Assembly (NCBI RefSeq): GCF_900107095.1
Contig: NZ_FNOR01000016.1
Location: forward strand, 62,001 to 126,000
Direction: 5' to 3'
DNA length: 64,000 bases
DNA from: Collimonas sp. OK242
GTDB lineage: Bacteria > Pseudomonadota > Gammaproteobacteria > Burkholderiales > Burkholderiaceae_D
The position numbers and the translations under genes are program-made. Below are positions 36,730 to 45,737 of the stretch, piece by piece (within the stretch, counting starts at the first letter, position 1; every line of letters begins with the position of its first letter). Under the pieces are notes generated by a model that saw nothing but the letters and a program-made list of their open reading frames with translations, was not told where the DNA came from and did no database searches.

Positions 36730-37035
36730 ATGGGGACGACAAGTTTGCGGGATCTACGAAATCTTCTGGAGTATCAGGACGAAATCGATGCATCGGTTCG
36801 GCGTGGAATTGAGCTTATTAATTGCGGAGGATCTGTGCAAGATGCGTTCGATGATCTGCATAAAACCCTTTCTGAACTGAGTAACGTGCCAGTTGCAGTG
36901 CAGCAAAATGCTGTGGCAAAAATCCATAACGCGAAAGCCGATAAAGACAGGGCTGACGCTGACGCCGTTGGGGACGCGGCTTCAGCGGCAGAGATTTCGG
37001 CCTTGCTGAATCATGGAAAAAGACGCCCTTTATGA
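36730..37035 (+). CDS. uncharacterised ~100-residue stress-island protein, paralogue B
   Basis: A 101-residue, charged, helical protein clearly paralogous to the product at 25005-25316 (shared LRDLRNLLEYQDEIDASV, IELINCGGSVQDAFDDLHKT, KIHNAKADKDRADAD). The single Cys is conserved in the same place. GGGAGACGATA precedes ATG 36730. Function is unknown. A perfect FNR box lies upstream. It ends two bases before the convergent PolX gene ends. Confidence 0.75.
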   Translation: MGTTSLRDLRNLLEYQDEIDASVRRGIELINCGGSVQDAFDDLHKTLSELSNVPVAVQQNAVAKIHNAKADKDRADADAVGDAASAAEISALLNHGKRRPL

Positions 37036-37037
37036 AG

Positions 37038-38756
37038 TCATGGGCGCGAAATGGCGGAAAGCAACTGCTTGATTGGCAGTGTGTTCAGCACGTCTTTTTT
37101 TTCCAGCCATCCGCGTCGGGCCTGAGCAATGCCAAAGCGGAGATCGTCAAAATCGAAGATGCTGTGGGCATCTGAATTCACGCTGATCAAGACGCCTTCA
37201 TTTTTCGCCATCATGCAGTGGGTATCGGTCAAGTCCAGGCGACTTGGCTGCGCGTTCAATTCTAAAAAACAACCGCGCTGCCGGGCATGCAGAATGATCT
37301 GGTGCATGTCAACGTCATACGGTTCTCGCTCAAGAATCAAACGTCCTGACGGGTGGGCCAGCAGAGTGAAGCAAGGATGATCCATCGCTCGCAAGATACG
37401 TTTTGTTTGGCGTTCTCTGGACAAGCCGAATTTGCTGTGAACCGCACCGACGACAATCTCCAGGCGCTCAAGAATGTTGTCTGGCAAATCGAGGCTGCCA
37501 TCCTCATTGATTTCAACTTCACAGCCTTTCAGGAGCTTGATGCCGAGCTCTGCATTCAATTGGTCGATTTCATCCATCTGCCTTGTCAAGCCTTCAGCAT
37601 CTAAACCGTGCGCAATGGTCAAACTGCTTGAATGATCGGTGATGGCGAGGTAAGACAAGCCACGTTTCTTTGCTTCCATCGCCATTTCACGCAAGCTGTT
37701 CCGTCCGTCCGAGGCTTTGGTGTGCGCATGCAAATCTCCTGTCAGATCCGCTAACTGAATCAGCTGCGGCAATTTTCCTGCCTGAGCGGCGGCAATTTCA
37801 CCGCGATTCTCGCGCAGCTCCGGTTCGATATACGGCAATCCTATGGCCTGGAACACAGCAAGCTCTGTCTCGGCTGCAATCCGCTGCGTACCGGAGAATA
37901 CGCCGTATTCGTTCATCTTCAATCCGCGCTTCTGGGCTAATACTCTCACCGCGATATTGTGCGCTTTGGATCCGGTGAAATAATACAATGCAGCGCCAAA
38001 ACTCACGCTGGCCACAACCCGTAAATCCACTTGCATGCCTTGGCGCAGGACGACGCTAGCGCGTGTCGTTCCCTGCGCCAGAATCTGCGTGACATCTTCA
38101 AACTGGATGAACTGTTGAATCACCAGGCTTGGGCGAGACGAACTGATTACGATATCCAGGTCGCCGACGGTTTCCTGGCGGCGCCGAAAACTGCCTGCGA
38201 TCTCGATTTTCTTGACGTCCGGTAACGCCTGTAAATACCTCAACAGCGCGCTGGCCACCGATTCCGCCAGATCAAGCCGATAGCGTTTCTTTTTTGATTG
38301 TTGTGTGCGGATCGCCTCCAGGATGCGTTGCTCGCTACGGATGCCGAAGCCCGGGATGTTCCTGATCTGGCCATTGCGAGCAGAGTTGAATAGCTGATCC
38401 AATGTCTGGATATTGCGTTGCTGGTACAGCGCCTTGACGCGCTTGGGGCCCAATCCGGGTACTGTCAGCAGCTCATGAATCGACGGCGGCAACTGACGGT
38501 GCAACTGCTCGCGCAGGGCGCAGGTTCCGGTTGTCACTATCTCGCTGATTTTTCCAGCCAAATCGATGCCGATGCCCGGTAATTCCGTCAGGTCGCTTTT
38601 TTCCGCCACCATAGTCTGCACGCTGAAGGCCAGCGCATTCAGCGTTCTTGCGGCATTGCGATATGCGCGTATGCGAAAAGGGTTGTCACCCTTGATTTCA
38701 AGCAAATCGGCGATTTGATTAAAAACGATGGCCACATCTGCATTGTGGATAAGCAC
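37038..38756 (-). CDS. polX: bacterial family X DNA polymerase with PHP domain (PolX)
   Basis: A 572-residue PolX used in base-excision and gap repair. The N-terminal helix-hairpin-helix region (TELPGIGIDLAGKI, VPGLGPKRVKALY) binds DNA; the polymerase palm has GDLDIVIS with its catalytic Asp pair; the C-terminal PHP exonuclease starts GDLHAHTKASDGRNS and includes HPSGRLILEREPYD and SDAHSI. GTG 38756 (AAAGGAG upstream) matches the usual family start at IHNADVAIVF. An FNR-type box lies about 100 bases upstream. Confidence 0.92.
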   Translation of the reverse strand: MLIHNADVAIVFNQIADLLEIKGDNPFRIRAYRNAARTLNALAFSVQTMVAEKSDLTELPGIGIDLAGKISEIVTTGTCALREQLHRQLPPSIHELLTVPGLGPKRVKALYQQRNIQTLDQLFNSARNGQIRNIPGFGIRSEQRILEAIRTQQSKKKRYRLDLAESVASALLRYLQALPDVKKIEIAGSFRRRQETVGDLDIVISSSRPSLVIQQFIQFEDVTQILAQGTTRASVVLRQGMQVDLRVVASVSFGAALYYFTGSKAHNIAVRVLAQKRGLKMNEYGVFSGTQRIAAETELAVFQAIGLPYIEPELRENRGEIAAAQAGKLPQLIQLADLTGDLHAHTKASDGRNSLREMAMEAKKRGLSYLAITDHSSSLTIAHGLDAEGLTRQMDEIDQLNAELGIKLLKGCEVEINEDGSLDLPDNILERLEIVVGAVHSKFGLSRERQTKRILRAMDHPCFTLLAHPSGRLILEREPYDVDMHQIILHARQRGCFLELNAQPSRLDLTDTHCMMAKNEGVLISVNSDAHSIFDFDDLRFGIAQARRGWLEKKDVLNTLPIKQLLSAISRP

Positions 38757-38856
38757 CACGCGCTCCTTTATTGATGGAACAGACAAGCATCCTATGAATA
38801 CTGTGCTATGACCCAAGCGCTTCGGCAAGGAAAATACATAACAACTTGATCAAATC

Positions 38857-38870
38857 TTGATGTATATCAG
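38857..38870. promoter_or_regulatory. FNR-type box TTGATGTATATCAG
   Basis: One mismatch at the last base. Rightward TAGCAT (38892-38897, 31 bases from centre) could drive the rhomboid gene. Leftward TATTTT (reverse strand, 38831-38836, 30 bases) could drive polX. Confidence 0.68.
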
Positions 38871-39008
38871 TTTCTCTGCTGCAGAACGATTTAGCATCGA
38901 ACGGTCCTTTGGCAATCGCGGCCGCACTCCAAAATTAGTTGATAACAGGCCCTTGCCGGACAGTATTAAAGTTGAGACCGATTGGCCACGACGCAAATGA
39001 GGTAAACA

Positions 39009-39596
39009 GTGCATACCAGACCATCCGCCATACAAATTCTCATCTTCGCCAATGCCATGGGGTTCTTGATGGAACTCTCGGGTAGCGACGTGCTTGTCGG
39101 CGAACTGGCGCTGTGGCCGTTACATGCGGGTTTCATGCCATGGCAACTCGTCACCTATGCATTTTTGCATGCCGACATCCTGCATCTGATGCTGAACATG
39201 TTTGGCCTGTGGATGTTTGGCCGAGAGTTGGAGCAGTTGCTAGGGCGACGCGCTATCTTCATGCTCTATTTCTGCAGTGTTCTGTCTGCGGGCGGAATGC
39301 AGTTGCTCGTTACCATGCTCAGCAGCAGTATTTATCCGACGATAGGCGCGTCAGGCGGGGTATTTGGAGTCCTGCTTGCATATGGGATGTATTTCCCGAA
39401 ACGGATCATTATCTTGCTATTCCCTCCCATACCACTGCCGGCATGGCTGTTTGTGACGCTGTATGCGGGCGTCGAGCTGGTCTTCGGGGTAACCGGAACA
39501 CAGGCGGGAGTCGCTCATTTTGCCCATCTTGGCGGCATGATAGGGGCATATTTCATGGTTCGACGCTGGCGTCATCATTCCCGCTACCGCGAATGA
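39009..39596 (+). CDS. rhomboid-family intramembrane serine protease
   Basis: A 195-residue polytopic membrane protein with six hydrophobic helices. The catalytic Ser lies in PTIGASGGVFGVLLAY (about residue 118) and the catalytic His in AHFAHLGGMIGAYF. HADILHLMLNMFGLWMFG is the conserved second helix with its two His/Asn residues. The start is GTG with AATGAGGTAAACA upstream. The substrate is unknown. Confidence 0.92.
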   Translation: MHTRPSAIQILIFANAMGFLMELSGSDVLVGELALWPLHAGFMPWQLVTYAFLHADILHLMLNMFGLWMFGRELEQLLGRRAIFMLYFCSVLSAGGMQLLVTMLSSSIYPTIGASGGVFGVLLAYGMYFPKRIIILLFPPIPLPAWLFVTLYAGVELVFGVTGTQAGVAHFAHLGGMIGAYFMVRRWRHHSRYRE

Positions 39597-39668
39597 AAAA
39601 TTAAAGGCGCATGGGCCAAAGCCCGGTACTACGAAATGCGGAGCCAGATCAGCCCGGTAGCGACGACT

Positions 39669-42065
39669 TCAGAATGCCGGGACAGTGGCGTCATCCGGAT
39701 AGAGCAGATAGCGGGCTCGCATCAGCAAGAATTCTGCAATTCCAGCCTGCGATAGGGTAGCCAGTTGTTGTTTATCGGCGCCGGCGCGAATGGCGTCCAG
39801 CAGCTTTGCCGAGCCTATCATCGCCACAGTCTGGTCGAGCTGGAACTGCTGCGGGTACAGACGCCACAAGGCCGAAGCCAGCAAGATTCCCAGGTACGGC
39901 GCTGCGGCCGAAGGTTTGTCAACCGGCTTTATTTTGACACCGTGACATAGCAAGCCACGATATCGATCCTCGGTCGGCACAAAATCCACCGCCTCGAAAC
40001 GCCACTCATCCGTAGCATCGCCGAGTTCCGATGCAAGCTGCTGGCCATTTATCCAGGGGGCACCAATCAGCTGGAACGGTGTCGGCGTGCCGCGTCCGAC
40101 ACTGACATTGGCTCCTTCCACCAAAGATACGCCGGGATAGAGTGCAAGTTGATCCATGCTGCGGAGATTGGGTGACAAGCGTATCCATGGCAGGCCGCTT
40201 TGCTTGAACGTCGTCTGGCGGGCGTAGGCTTGCATCGGCACAATCCGCAAATCGGCGCCGATGTGCATTTCCGCATTAAACAGGCGCCCTAGCTCGCCTA
40301 TGGTCATTCCGTGCTGGACCGGCAAAGGGAAAAAGCCGGTGAAGGAAAGACGTCCGGGATCGAGCATGGGGCCTGCCACCACATCTGCCCCCAAGGGATT
40401 GGGCCGATCCAGCAACAGCACCGGGATGCCTTGTTGCGCCGCGGCTTCAAGCACGTAGCCAAGCGATGTTTCAAAAGTGAAAAATCGTACGCCGGCATCC
40501 TGCACGTCCCATACCAGCAGATCCAGTCCTGCCAGCATCGACGGCGTCGGCCGTTTTACCGTTCCATACAGGCTGTGCACCGGCAGACGGGTGGCGGGAT
40601 CCATGCCGGATGAGAATTCCTGGTTCTGGCGGCCATACAGACCATGTTCGAGCGCGAACAGGGCTGCCAGATGCACGCCTGGCGCCTGCTGCAGGATTTC
40701 TATCGTGCTTCTTCCGTTGTGGTCGATGCCGCTCTGGTTGGTGATCAGGCCGATGCGTTGCCCCGCCAATTGTGAGAAGCCGTCTGCTTCCAGCACGTCG
40801 ATGCCGCTCCTGGTTGAGCCGTTGGCGATCAGCGGACTTGCGAATTGCCCCAGTATGGGAGCCAGCTGCGGAGCGATGCGGGCAATATCGGCGACAGCGC
40901 TGTCTGAACTCACGCTGGAGACGACCGCCAATATTTGCTCACGCAGAGCTGCGGCATCTCCCAGTCCGTCAGGATGGACCCGATTGCTGAGGATGATCAC
41001 GAAGCGTTGCGTCACCGGATCTATCCACAAGCCGGTGCCGGTGAATCCAGTGTGCCACAGCATGCCGATCGGCGGCAGCTGATCGCGATTCGCGCTCAAA
41101 GGTCGGTCTAGCGCCCAGCCGAGGCCGCGCAACGGAGCGGCATCGGGCGGACTGTCAGGCAGCAGCAAACGCGCGACCGTGGCGCGGCGCAGGATGCGTA
41201 CGTCGCCGAGTGCTCCGCCATTCAATATCATGCGGGCAAATCGCGCCAGGTCTGCAGCGCTGCTGAACAAGCCGGCATGCCCGGCAATCCCTCCCATCCG
41301 GGCTGCGCTGGGATCATGCACCTGGCCGCGCAACATGTGTTGGAGATTGCCTTGGGTAGGCGCAACGCGTTCCAGTACGGATATTTGCGGTGAAAATGCA
41401 GTGTCGTGCATGCCGAGCGGCGCAAATATATATTTCTCGCAATACCGGTCCAGGGTCATATGCGATGTTCGTTCTATCAGTACGCCCAGCACCTCGAAAT
41501 TGATGTCGCTATAGATGACGCGCTGACCAGGCAGAGCGAGCGGCGACAGGGCGACGATACGTTGCATGGCAGCCTGCTTGCCTTGCCAATCATCGGAAAG
41601 ATTGAGATCCGGCGCCAAGCCCGATGTGTGACTTAACAACTCCCTGACGGTGATATATGCTTTGCCGTGCGCGCCGAACGCCGGCCAATATCGCGCAACC
41701 GGGGCGTCCAAGTCGATACGGCCCTGTTCAGCGAGCTGCAGTATCGCCGTGGTGGTGGCAACCACCTTGGTCAGCGAGGCCAGGTCGAATATCGTATCGT
41801 CGCTCATTATTTCTACATCCGGTACTGTCGCCCGATTGCCGAAATGTTGCTGATAGAGGATGCGCGACCGATTGCCGATGACGATCACCGCTCCGGGGAT
41901 ATTTTTGTTTGCAATCTGCAGCTCGGCGATCTGCGCGATGGAAGTGCGGGCGGCATCCGTTATCTCAGATGTCCCTGTCATTTCTGCACGAGCGACGCTG
42001 CACGACAACAGCAATGCCAGCATCTGGCATGAAAGTGTGGTTGCGATAGCCGGTAGCCGTCTCAT
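39669..42065 (-). CDS. exported serine hydrolase fused to NamZ-like (DUF1343) domain
   Basis: A 798-residue exported fusion. After a signal peptide (cleavage near ARAE, residue 28) comes a class C beta-lactamase-type hydrolase with S97-L-T-K100 and YSDINFEVLG (Y-x-N). From about residue 430 the DUF1343 region begins (GLITNQSGIDHNGRSTIEIL, FALEHGLYG, LLLDRPNPLGADVVAGPML). DUF1343 includes NamZ, an exo-N-acetylmuramidase that trims MurNAc from peptidoglycan ends. The fusion likely works on cell-wall fragments in the periplasm. It overlaps the upstream glycoside-hydrolase-like gene by four bases. Confidence 0.9.
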   Translation of the reverse strand: MRRLPAIATTLSCQMLALLLSCSVARAEMTGTSEITDAARTSIAQIAELQIANKNIPGAVIVIGNRSRILYQQHFGNRATVPDVEIMSDDTIFDLASLTKVVATTTAILQLAEQGRIDLDAPVARYWPAFGAHGKAYITVRELLSHTSGLAPDLNLSDDWQGKQAAMQRIVALSPLALPGQRVIYSDINFEVLGVLIERTSHMTLDRYCEKYIFAPLGMHDTAFSPQISVLERVAPTQGNLQHMLRGQVHDPSAARMGGIAGHAGLFSSAADLARFARMILNGGALGDVRILRRATVARLLLPDSPPDAAPLRGLGWALDRPLSANRDQLPPIGMLWHTGFTGTGLWIDPVTQRFVIILSNRVHPDGLGDAAALREQILAVVSSVSSDSAVADIARIAPQLAPILGQFASPLIANGSTRSGIDVLEADGFSQLAGQRIGLITNQSGIDHNGRSTIEILQQAPGVHLAALFALEHGLYGRQNQEFSSGMDPATRLPVHSLYGTVKRPTPSMLAGLDLLVWDVQDAGVRFFTFETSLGYVLEAAAQQGIPVLLLDRPNPLGADVVAGPMLDPGRLSFTGFFPLPVQHGMTIGELGRLFNAEMHIGADLRIVPMQAYARQTTFKQSGLPWIRLSPNLRSMDQLALYPGVSLVEGANVSVGRGTPTPFQLIGAPWINGQQLASELGDATDEWRFEAVDFVPTEDRYRGLLCHGVKIKPVDKPSAAAPYLGILLASALWRLYPQQFQLDQTVAMIGSAKLLDAIRAGADKQQLATLSQAGIAEFLLMRARYLLYPDDATVPAF

Positions 42066-43327
42066 GGCAGCAAGCCGGCATCGGTATATTCGTTACGCGG
42101 ATTCCACAGCATCCAGCCATCGGCGCCAGCTGCTTCCGCCGCGTCGATTTGGGCGCGGATTTCTTTGGCGCCGAATGGGCGGCGGTCGAAGGCATAGTCG
42201 CGGAAGGCCTGCAGCCACGGCCGGAAGCGGATTGCGGGCACGCCGGTGCGTCGTATTGCGTATTGCAATGTGCGAAGGACGATCTGCTTGGTATCTGCGA
42301 GCGGATTGGGGCACCCTGGAATGCCAAAGGAAAATCCCGACGGATACAGCATTGGCGAGATATAGTCCAACACCGGAGCGAGGGCTTCCAGTTGCTGGCC
42401 GATGTCGGTATCGTCAGCATTCCAGCAAACATAGCCGAAGATATCGGCAGCGACAAATACATTGTAGCCGGCAAGTCTTTTCTTGGCCGCTTGCAGGAAG
42501 CCGGTGACGGCGGCAACGCGGTTCTTTGCGGTATTTTGTTGCGAGAATTGCAGTCCTTTGGCATCGGGAAAGCGCACATAATCAAACTGAATTTCATCGA
42601 ACCCCATTTGCGCCGCCTCAGCCGCAATGTCGAGGTTGTATTGCCAGACCGCCGGCGTGAACGGGTCAACCCAAGCAAGCGATTCCCGGTCATGCCATGG
42701 TTGCCCATGCTCGTCCCGCACCGCGAATTCCGGATGAGCAAGCGCTAAAGGATTGTCCTTGAATACGACAATGCGCGCGATCAGATAGATACCCTTGACG
42801 TGCAGCTGCGCCAGCAATGCCGGCATGTCAGGTGTGGTGATGACTTTCTGCGCCCCGATTTCATGCGCCAGCGCGATATTGCTTGGAAAAGGAATCAAGC
42901 CGCGATCGCCCTTGACGTCGATGACCAATGCATTCAGCTGGGTCTTGCTGATCAGCTCCAGCGCATTCTCGCGTAGTGTTTTATCGCCAATTCCATAAAC
43001 CGATAAATACAAGGCCTTCGGTCTAAAGGGGGTTAATGCTATCGTGTTTTTTTCGTCGATGCCATTGGCGTTGGAGTAGGTGCTTCTCAGATAACCCGGG
43101 GCACGCACGCTGGCCGATCCAGGTGCGGCGGCGATCTGAAAGTGGCCTTTCTCATCCGTCTTGATTTCTTCGCCGGCGACTCTCACAACGGCGCCTGCTA
43201 TCGGAGCCTGGGTTTTCGCATCCACCACGATGCCTTCCATGGCATGCGCCAAACCGGCGCCGGCATAAATGAGGATAAGGAGCCAGTAAGATAATATGCA
43301 CAAGATGCGGGAAATGGGGCGGCTCAT
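42062..43327 (-). CDS. putative exported glycoside hydrolase (DUF4015/GHL13-like)
   Basis: A 421-residue exported protein. The signal peptide is followed by a carboxypeptidase-regulatory-like beta domain (EGIVVDAKTQAPIAGAVVRV) and a TIM-barrel-type glycoside-hydrolase-like domain with QFDYVRFPDAKG, the hallmark of DUF4015, related to GHL13 and the hydrolase domain of PgaB. Cleavage of a glucosamine-containing polymer is inferred. It overlaps both neighbours by four bases, which indicates a tight three-gene operon. Confidence 0.85.
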   Translation of the reverse strand: MSRPISRILCILSYWLLILIYAGAGLAHAMEGIVVDAKTQAPIAGAVVRVAGEEIKTDEKGHFQIAAAPGSASVRAPGYLRSTYSNANGIDEKNTIALTPFRPKALYLSVYGIGDKTLRENALELISKTQLNALVIDVKGDRGLIPFPSNIALAHEIGAQKVITTPDMPALLAQLHVKGIYLIARIVVFKDNPLALAHPEFAVRDEHGQPWHDRESLAWVDPFTPAVWQYNLDIAAEAAQMGFDEIQFDYVRFPDAKGLQFSQQNTAKNRVAAVTGFLQAAKKRLAGYNVFVAADIFGYVCWNADDTDIGQQLEALAPVLDYISPMLYPSGFSFGIPGCPNPLADTKQIVLRTLQYAIRRTGVPAIRFRPWLQAFRDYAFDRRPFGAKEIRAQIDAAEAAGADGWMLWNPRNEYTDAGLLP

Positions 43328-44145
43328 CGTGTTCCTAGTTTACCAGGCAAAGCGGTTTCCGCAGCGGTGCTGCCGGCCAGGAGAATGCGTTCGAGCTGAT
43401 GCGTGCCGCCGTCGTCCACCATCAGGAAACGGGGCAGGGAAAATAATTCGTCGCCCGGCATGACTGGCCTGGGCGACAACGTGAATGCTGCAGCGTATCC
43501 GGTTTCTTGCGCGACCGCAGCAAGTTCCTCGTTATAAATGCCAAAGGGCCAGGCCAGCATCGACACCGGCGCCTTGAGTTCAGATTGCAGCCGTTGCCGT
43601 GACTGGGACAGTTGCCAACGCACGAAATCATGATATGCCTGGGCAGACAGTTTCGCTTTTTCATGGTTGAAATTCGGATGCCAATAGCTATGGGACTGGA
43701 TATCGAAGCATCCGCTTTGCTGCAGTGCCTGCAGTTGAGCCCAAGTCATCGCATACGGCGCGTTGGAAATCGCCGACGGGTAAATGAATGCTGTCATGTG
43801 GATTCCGCGCTGGCGGACCAGCGGCAGCATGATGTCAAACACCGAACGATGACCGTCATCCGCGCAGAGGGAAACGGTCTTTTTTGGCAACGATGTGATT
43901 CCCTGCTGCAGGGATTGCACCAGCTGGTCCAGCGGCATAATTGCGTATCCGCGGGAATCCAGCAGATTCAGGTGCGCTTCGAAAACCGGTGTGCGTATTG
44001 TCATGCTGTCGGCGACGCTTGACCCAAGCCGATGATAGAGCAGGATCGGGATCCCGTGCTTTGGGGCCGGAACACCCATTCCAGGCAATGAAAGCATGCC
44101 GAGCGAACCCGCGGCAATCTGTTTCAAGCAGGTGCGACGCAACAT
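43324..44145 (-). CDS. exported polysaccharide deacetylase
   Basis: A 273-residue NodB-type deacetylase with a twin-arginine-like N terminus (MLRRTCLKQIAAG). It has GIPILLYHRLG, the catalytic acid motif SLCADDGHRSVFD and the metal His motif QSHSYWHPNF. The first motif reads ADDG instead of the usual FDDG. ATG 44145 follows CGGGAGCACATC; an in-frame start at 44196 lacks a site. With the next two genes it resembles a split PgaB-like plus NamZ system for amino-sugar polymers. Confidence 0.87.
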   Translation of the reverse strand: MLRRTCLKQIAAGSLGMLSLPGMGVPAPKHGIPILLYHRLGSSVADSMTIRTPVFEAHLNLLDSRGYAIMPLDQLVQSLQQGITSLPKKTVSLCADDGHRSVFDIMLPLVRQRGIHMTAFIYPSAISNAPYAMTWAQLQALQQSGCFDIQSHSYWHPNFNHEKAKLSAQAYHDFVRWQLSQSRQRLQSELKAPVSMLAWPFGIYNEELAAVAQETGYAAAFTLSPRPVMPGDELFSLPRFLMVDDGGTHQLERILLAGSTAAETALPGKLGTR

Positions 44146-44331
44146 GATGTGCTCCCGCAAGGAATATGACGTCGCGGCAGGCATGATTCCTGACATGCAA
44201 AATCAGACAGGTAGATTCCTCGTCCAAGAAAAATCGCGTCTATCCACGCAGATTGCGAGCCCGGAAGAAATGGTTCCCTGTATCTTGCCGAATCCAGGAT
44301 TGCACCTGCACCTCTGTTCTGCAGCCAACGG

Positions 44332-44538
44332 CTACTGCGCTTCCTGGATATTGGAAGCTTGCTTGCCTTTCGGCCCCTGCGTTATTTCAAACCGGACTTT
44401 CTGTCCTTCCTTCAACGTTTTAAATCCGTTCATCTGGATGGCGGAGAAATGGGCGAATAAATCTTCGCCGCCGTCGTCCGGAGTGATGAAGCCGAATCCT
44501 TTGGAATCGTTGAACCACTTGACTGTACCTGTAGCCAT
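44332..44538 (-). CDS. cspA: CspA-family cold-shock protein
   Basis: A 68-residue cold-shock domain protein with RNP1 ([10 protein letters not shown]) and RNP2 (LFAHFSAIQ). It binds single-stranded RNA or DNA and relaxes mRNA structure. The 5' leader runs back to an FNR box 126 bases upstream, so this copy may be induced by low oxygen rather than by cold. Confidence 0.95.
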   Translation of the reverse strand: MATGTVKWFNDSKGFGFITPDDGGEDLFAHFSAIQMNGFKTLKEGQKVRFEITQGPKGKQASNIQEAQ

Positions 44539-44663
44539 AATGCACCTTTAAAAAAAAATGCGCTAATTGCAAAAAATAGGATGCTGGGAAACAGCAAATT
44601 TTCATTTCAAGTTGAACAATCTCATATCAGCGGCCATTCTGGAATTTTCTGCATTCGTCGAGG

Positions 44664-44677
44664 TTGATGTACATCAA
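44664..44677. promoter_or_regulatory. FNR-type box TTGATGTACATCAA
   Basis: Perfect and fully symmetric palindrome. Leftward CAGAAT (reverse strand, 44636-44641) is 32 bases from the centre and would drive the cold-shock gene. Confidence 0.82.
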
Positions 44678-44718
44678 ATCCGTGCCACAAATCACGCCGC
44701 TTGTGCATGACCATGTGT

Positions 44719-45255
44719 TCATTTCATCTTTGACGGGAATTTGACGGCTTCGCCAGCTATCATGAAATTGCCATGTCCTCGATGGTGCAGTGTTTGCGGA
44801 TTGCTGCACTTGGAGACTATCCAGGCTTTGACAACTTCCAGTATGAAAAAATTATAGCGATTCACCAAACGCATATCGACTGCCCGGCATTCAAGGCTGG
44901 CGTAGCATTGGGCGATCAGAGGCGCATCAACCATAGACGCCGGCATCGGCATCAGGCCGAAAGCCGCAAATTTATCCAGCGCGCGGCCGGAGACGTTACC
45001 GCATTGCACTACCTGCGCGGCGATTTCCCGGGTCGGAATATTGAGCACGCATTGACGCGTGGAGCGCAGGGCGGTAAAGCTGAAATTACGCGCGCTGACG
45101 ACGCAACCCAGCAGGGGCGGCTCGAAGTCCATCATGGTGTGCCACGACATCGTCATGACGTTGTTTTTGCCTTGATGGGCAGTACTGAGAAGCACAACCG
45201 GGCCTGGTTCCAGCAAGCTATACACCTTGCCCAGTGGCATTGACCGCTTGCGCAT
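44719..45255 (-). CDS. flavin reductase-like / flavoredoxin-family protein
   Basis: A 178-residue FMN-binding split-barrel protein. GPVVLLSTAHQGKNNVMTMSW at the start and PPLLGCVVSARNFSFTALRST followed by CVLNIPT are the usual flavoredoxin-type motifs. The electron partner is unknown. ATG 45255 was chosen (CCGGAAGCACA upstream); the frame opens further to 45300. It follows the coiled-coil lipoprotein gene by 28 bases. Confidence 0.85.
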   Translation of the reverse strand: MRKRSMPLGKVYSLLEPGPVVLLSTAHQGKNNVMTMSWHTMMDFEPPLLGCVVSARNFSFTALRSTRQCVLNIPTREIAAQVVQCGNVSGRALDKFAAFGLMPMPASMVDAPLIAQCYASLECRAVDMRLVNRYNFFILEVVKAWIVSKCSNPQTLHHRGHGNFMIAGEAVKFPSKMK

Positions 45256-45283
45256 TGTGCTTCCGGCACAAAAACGGGAACTG

Positions 45284-45706
45284 TCAGCCGGCAGCATCAT
45301 GGATCGATTTCTTCAATTTTTCTATGGACGCGCTGAATGACAGTTTGAACTCTTGCCAGCCGCTCTCGCTGGCGCCCTTTACCTGTTGCCATTTGTCTTC
45401 GAGATTTTTGAGGTCCACCTGGAAGCCTTGTATTTTCCGTTCGAGATCGGTTTTCAGTTCAGCGCCAGAGTGGTCAGCCTTGACCTTCAAGGCATCAATC
45501 TCGCTGCGCAGCTGATCCAGTTCCTGGCGTGTCGTTTTCAAATATTCATTGCGTTCGACCTGGAACGGGCCGCCCGGTTTTTCATTGGCGGATGGCGCAT
45601 CCTGTTGTTGCGTCGATTTAGTCCTGGGCAGATTCCATTCGTTTCTGTCGCAGCCGGCAATCAGCAGAATGCCAATCACCAGTGCCGCCGATGGCCATTT
45701 GATCAT
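45284..45706 (-). CDS. lipoprotein with coiled coil
   Basis: A 140-residue predicted lipoprotein (lipobox LLIAGC, Cys19). From residue 50 it is a continuous coiled coil (LKTTRQELDQLRSEIDALKVK, DLERKIQGFQVDLKNLEDKW). CACGGGGAGCTCGAA precedes ATG 45706. It lies 31 bases after the BON-domain gene, suggesting an envelope partner. The precise role is unknown. Confidence 0.8.
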   Translation of the reverse strand: MIKWPSAALVIGILLIAGCDRNEWNLPRTKSTQQQDAPSANEKPGGPFQVERNEYLKTTRQELDQLRSEIDALKVKADHSGAELKTDLERKIQGFQVDLKNLEDKWQQVKGASESGWQEFKLSFSASIEKLKKSIHDAAG

Positions 45707-45737
45707 TTCGAGCTCCCCGTGATAACTGAATGGGCAA

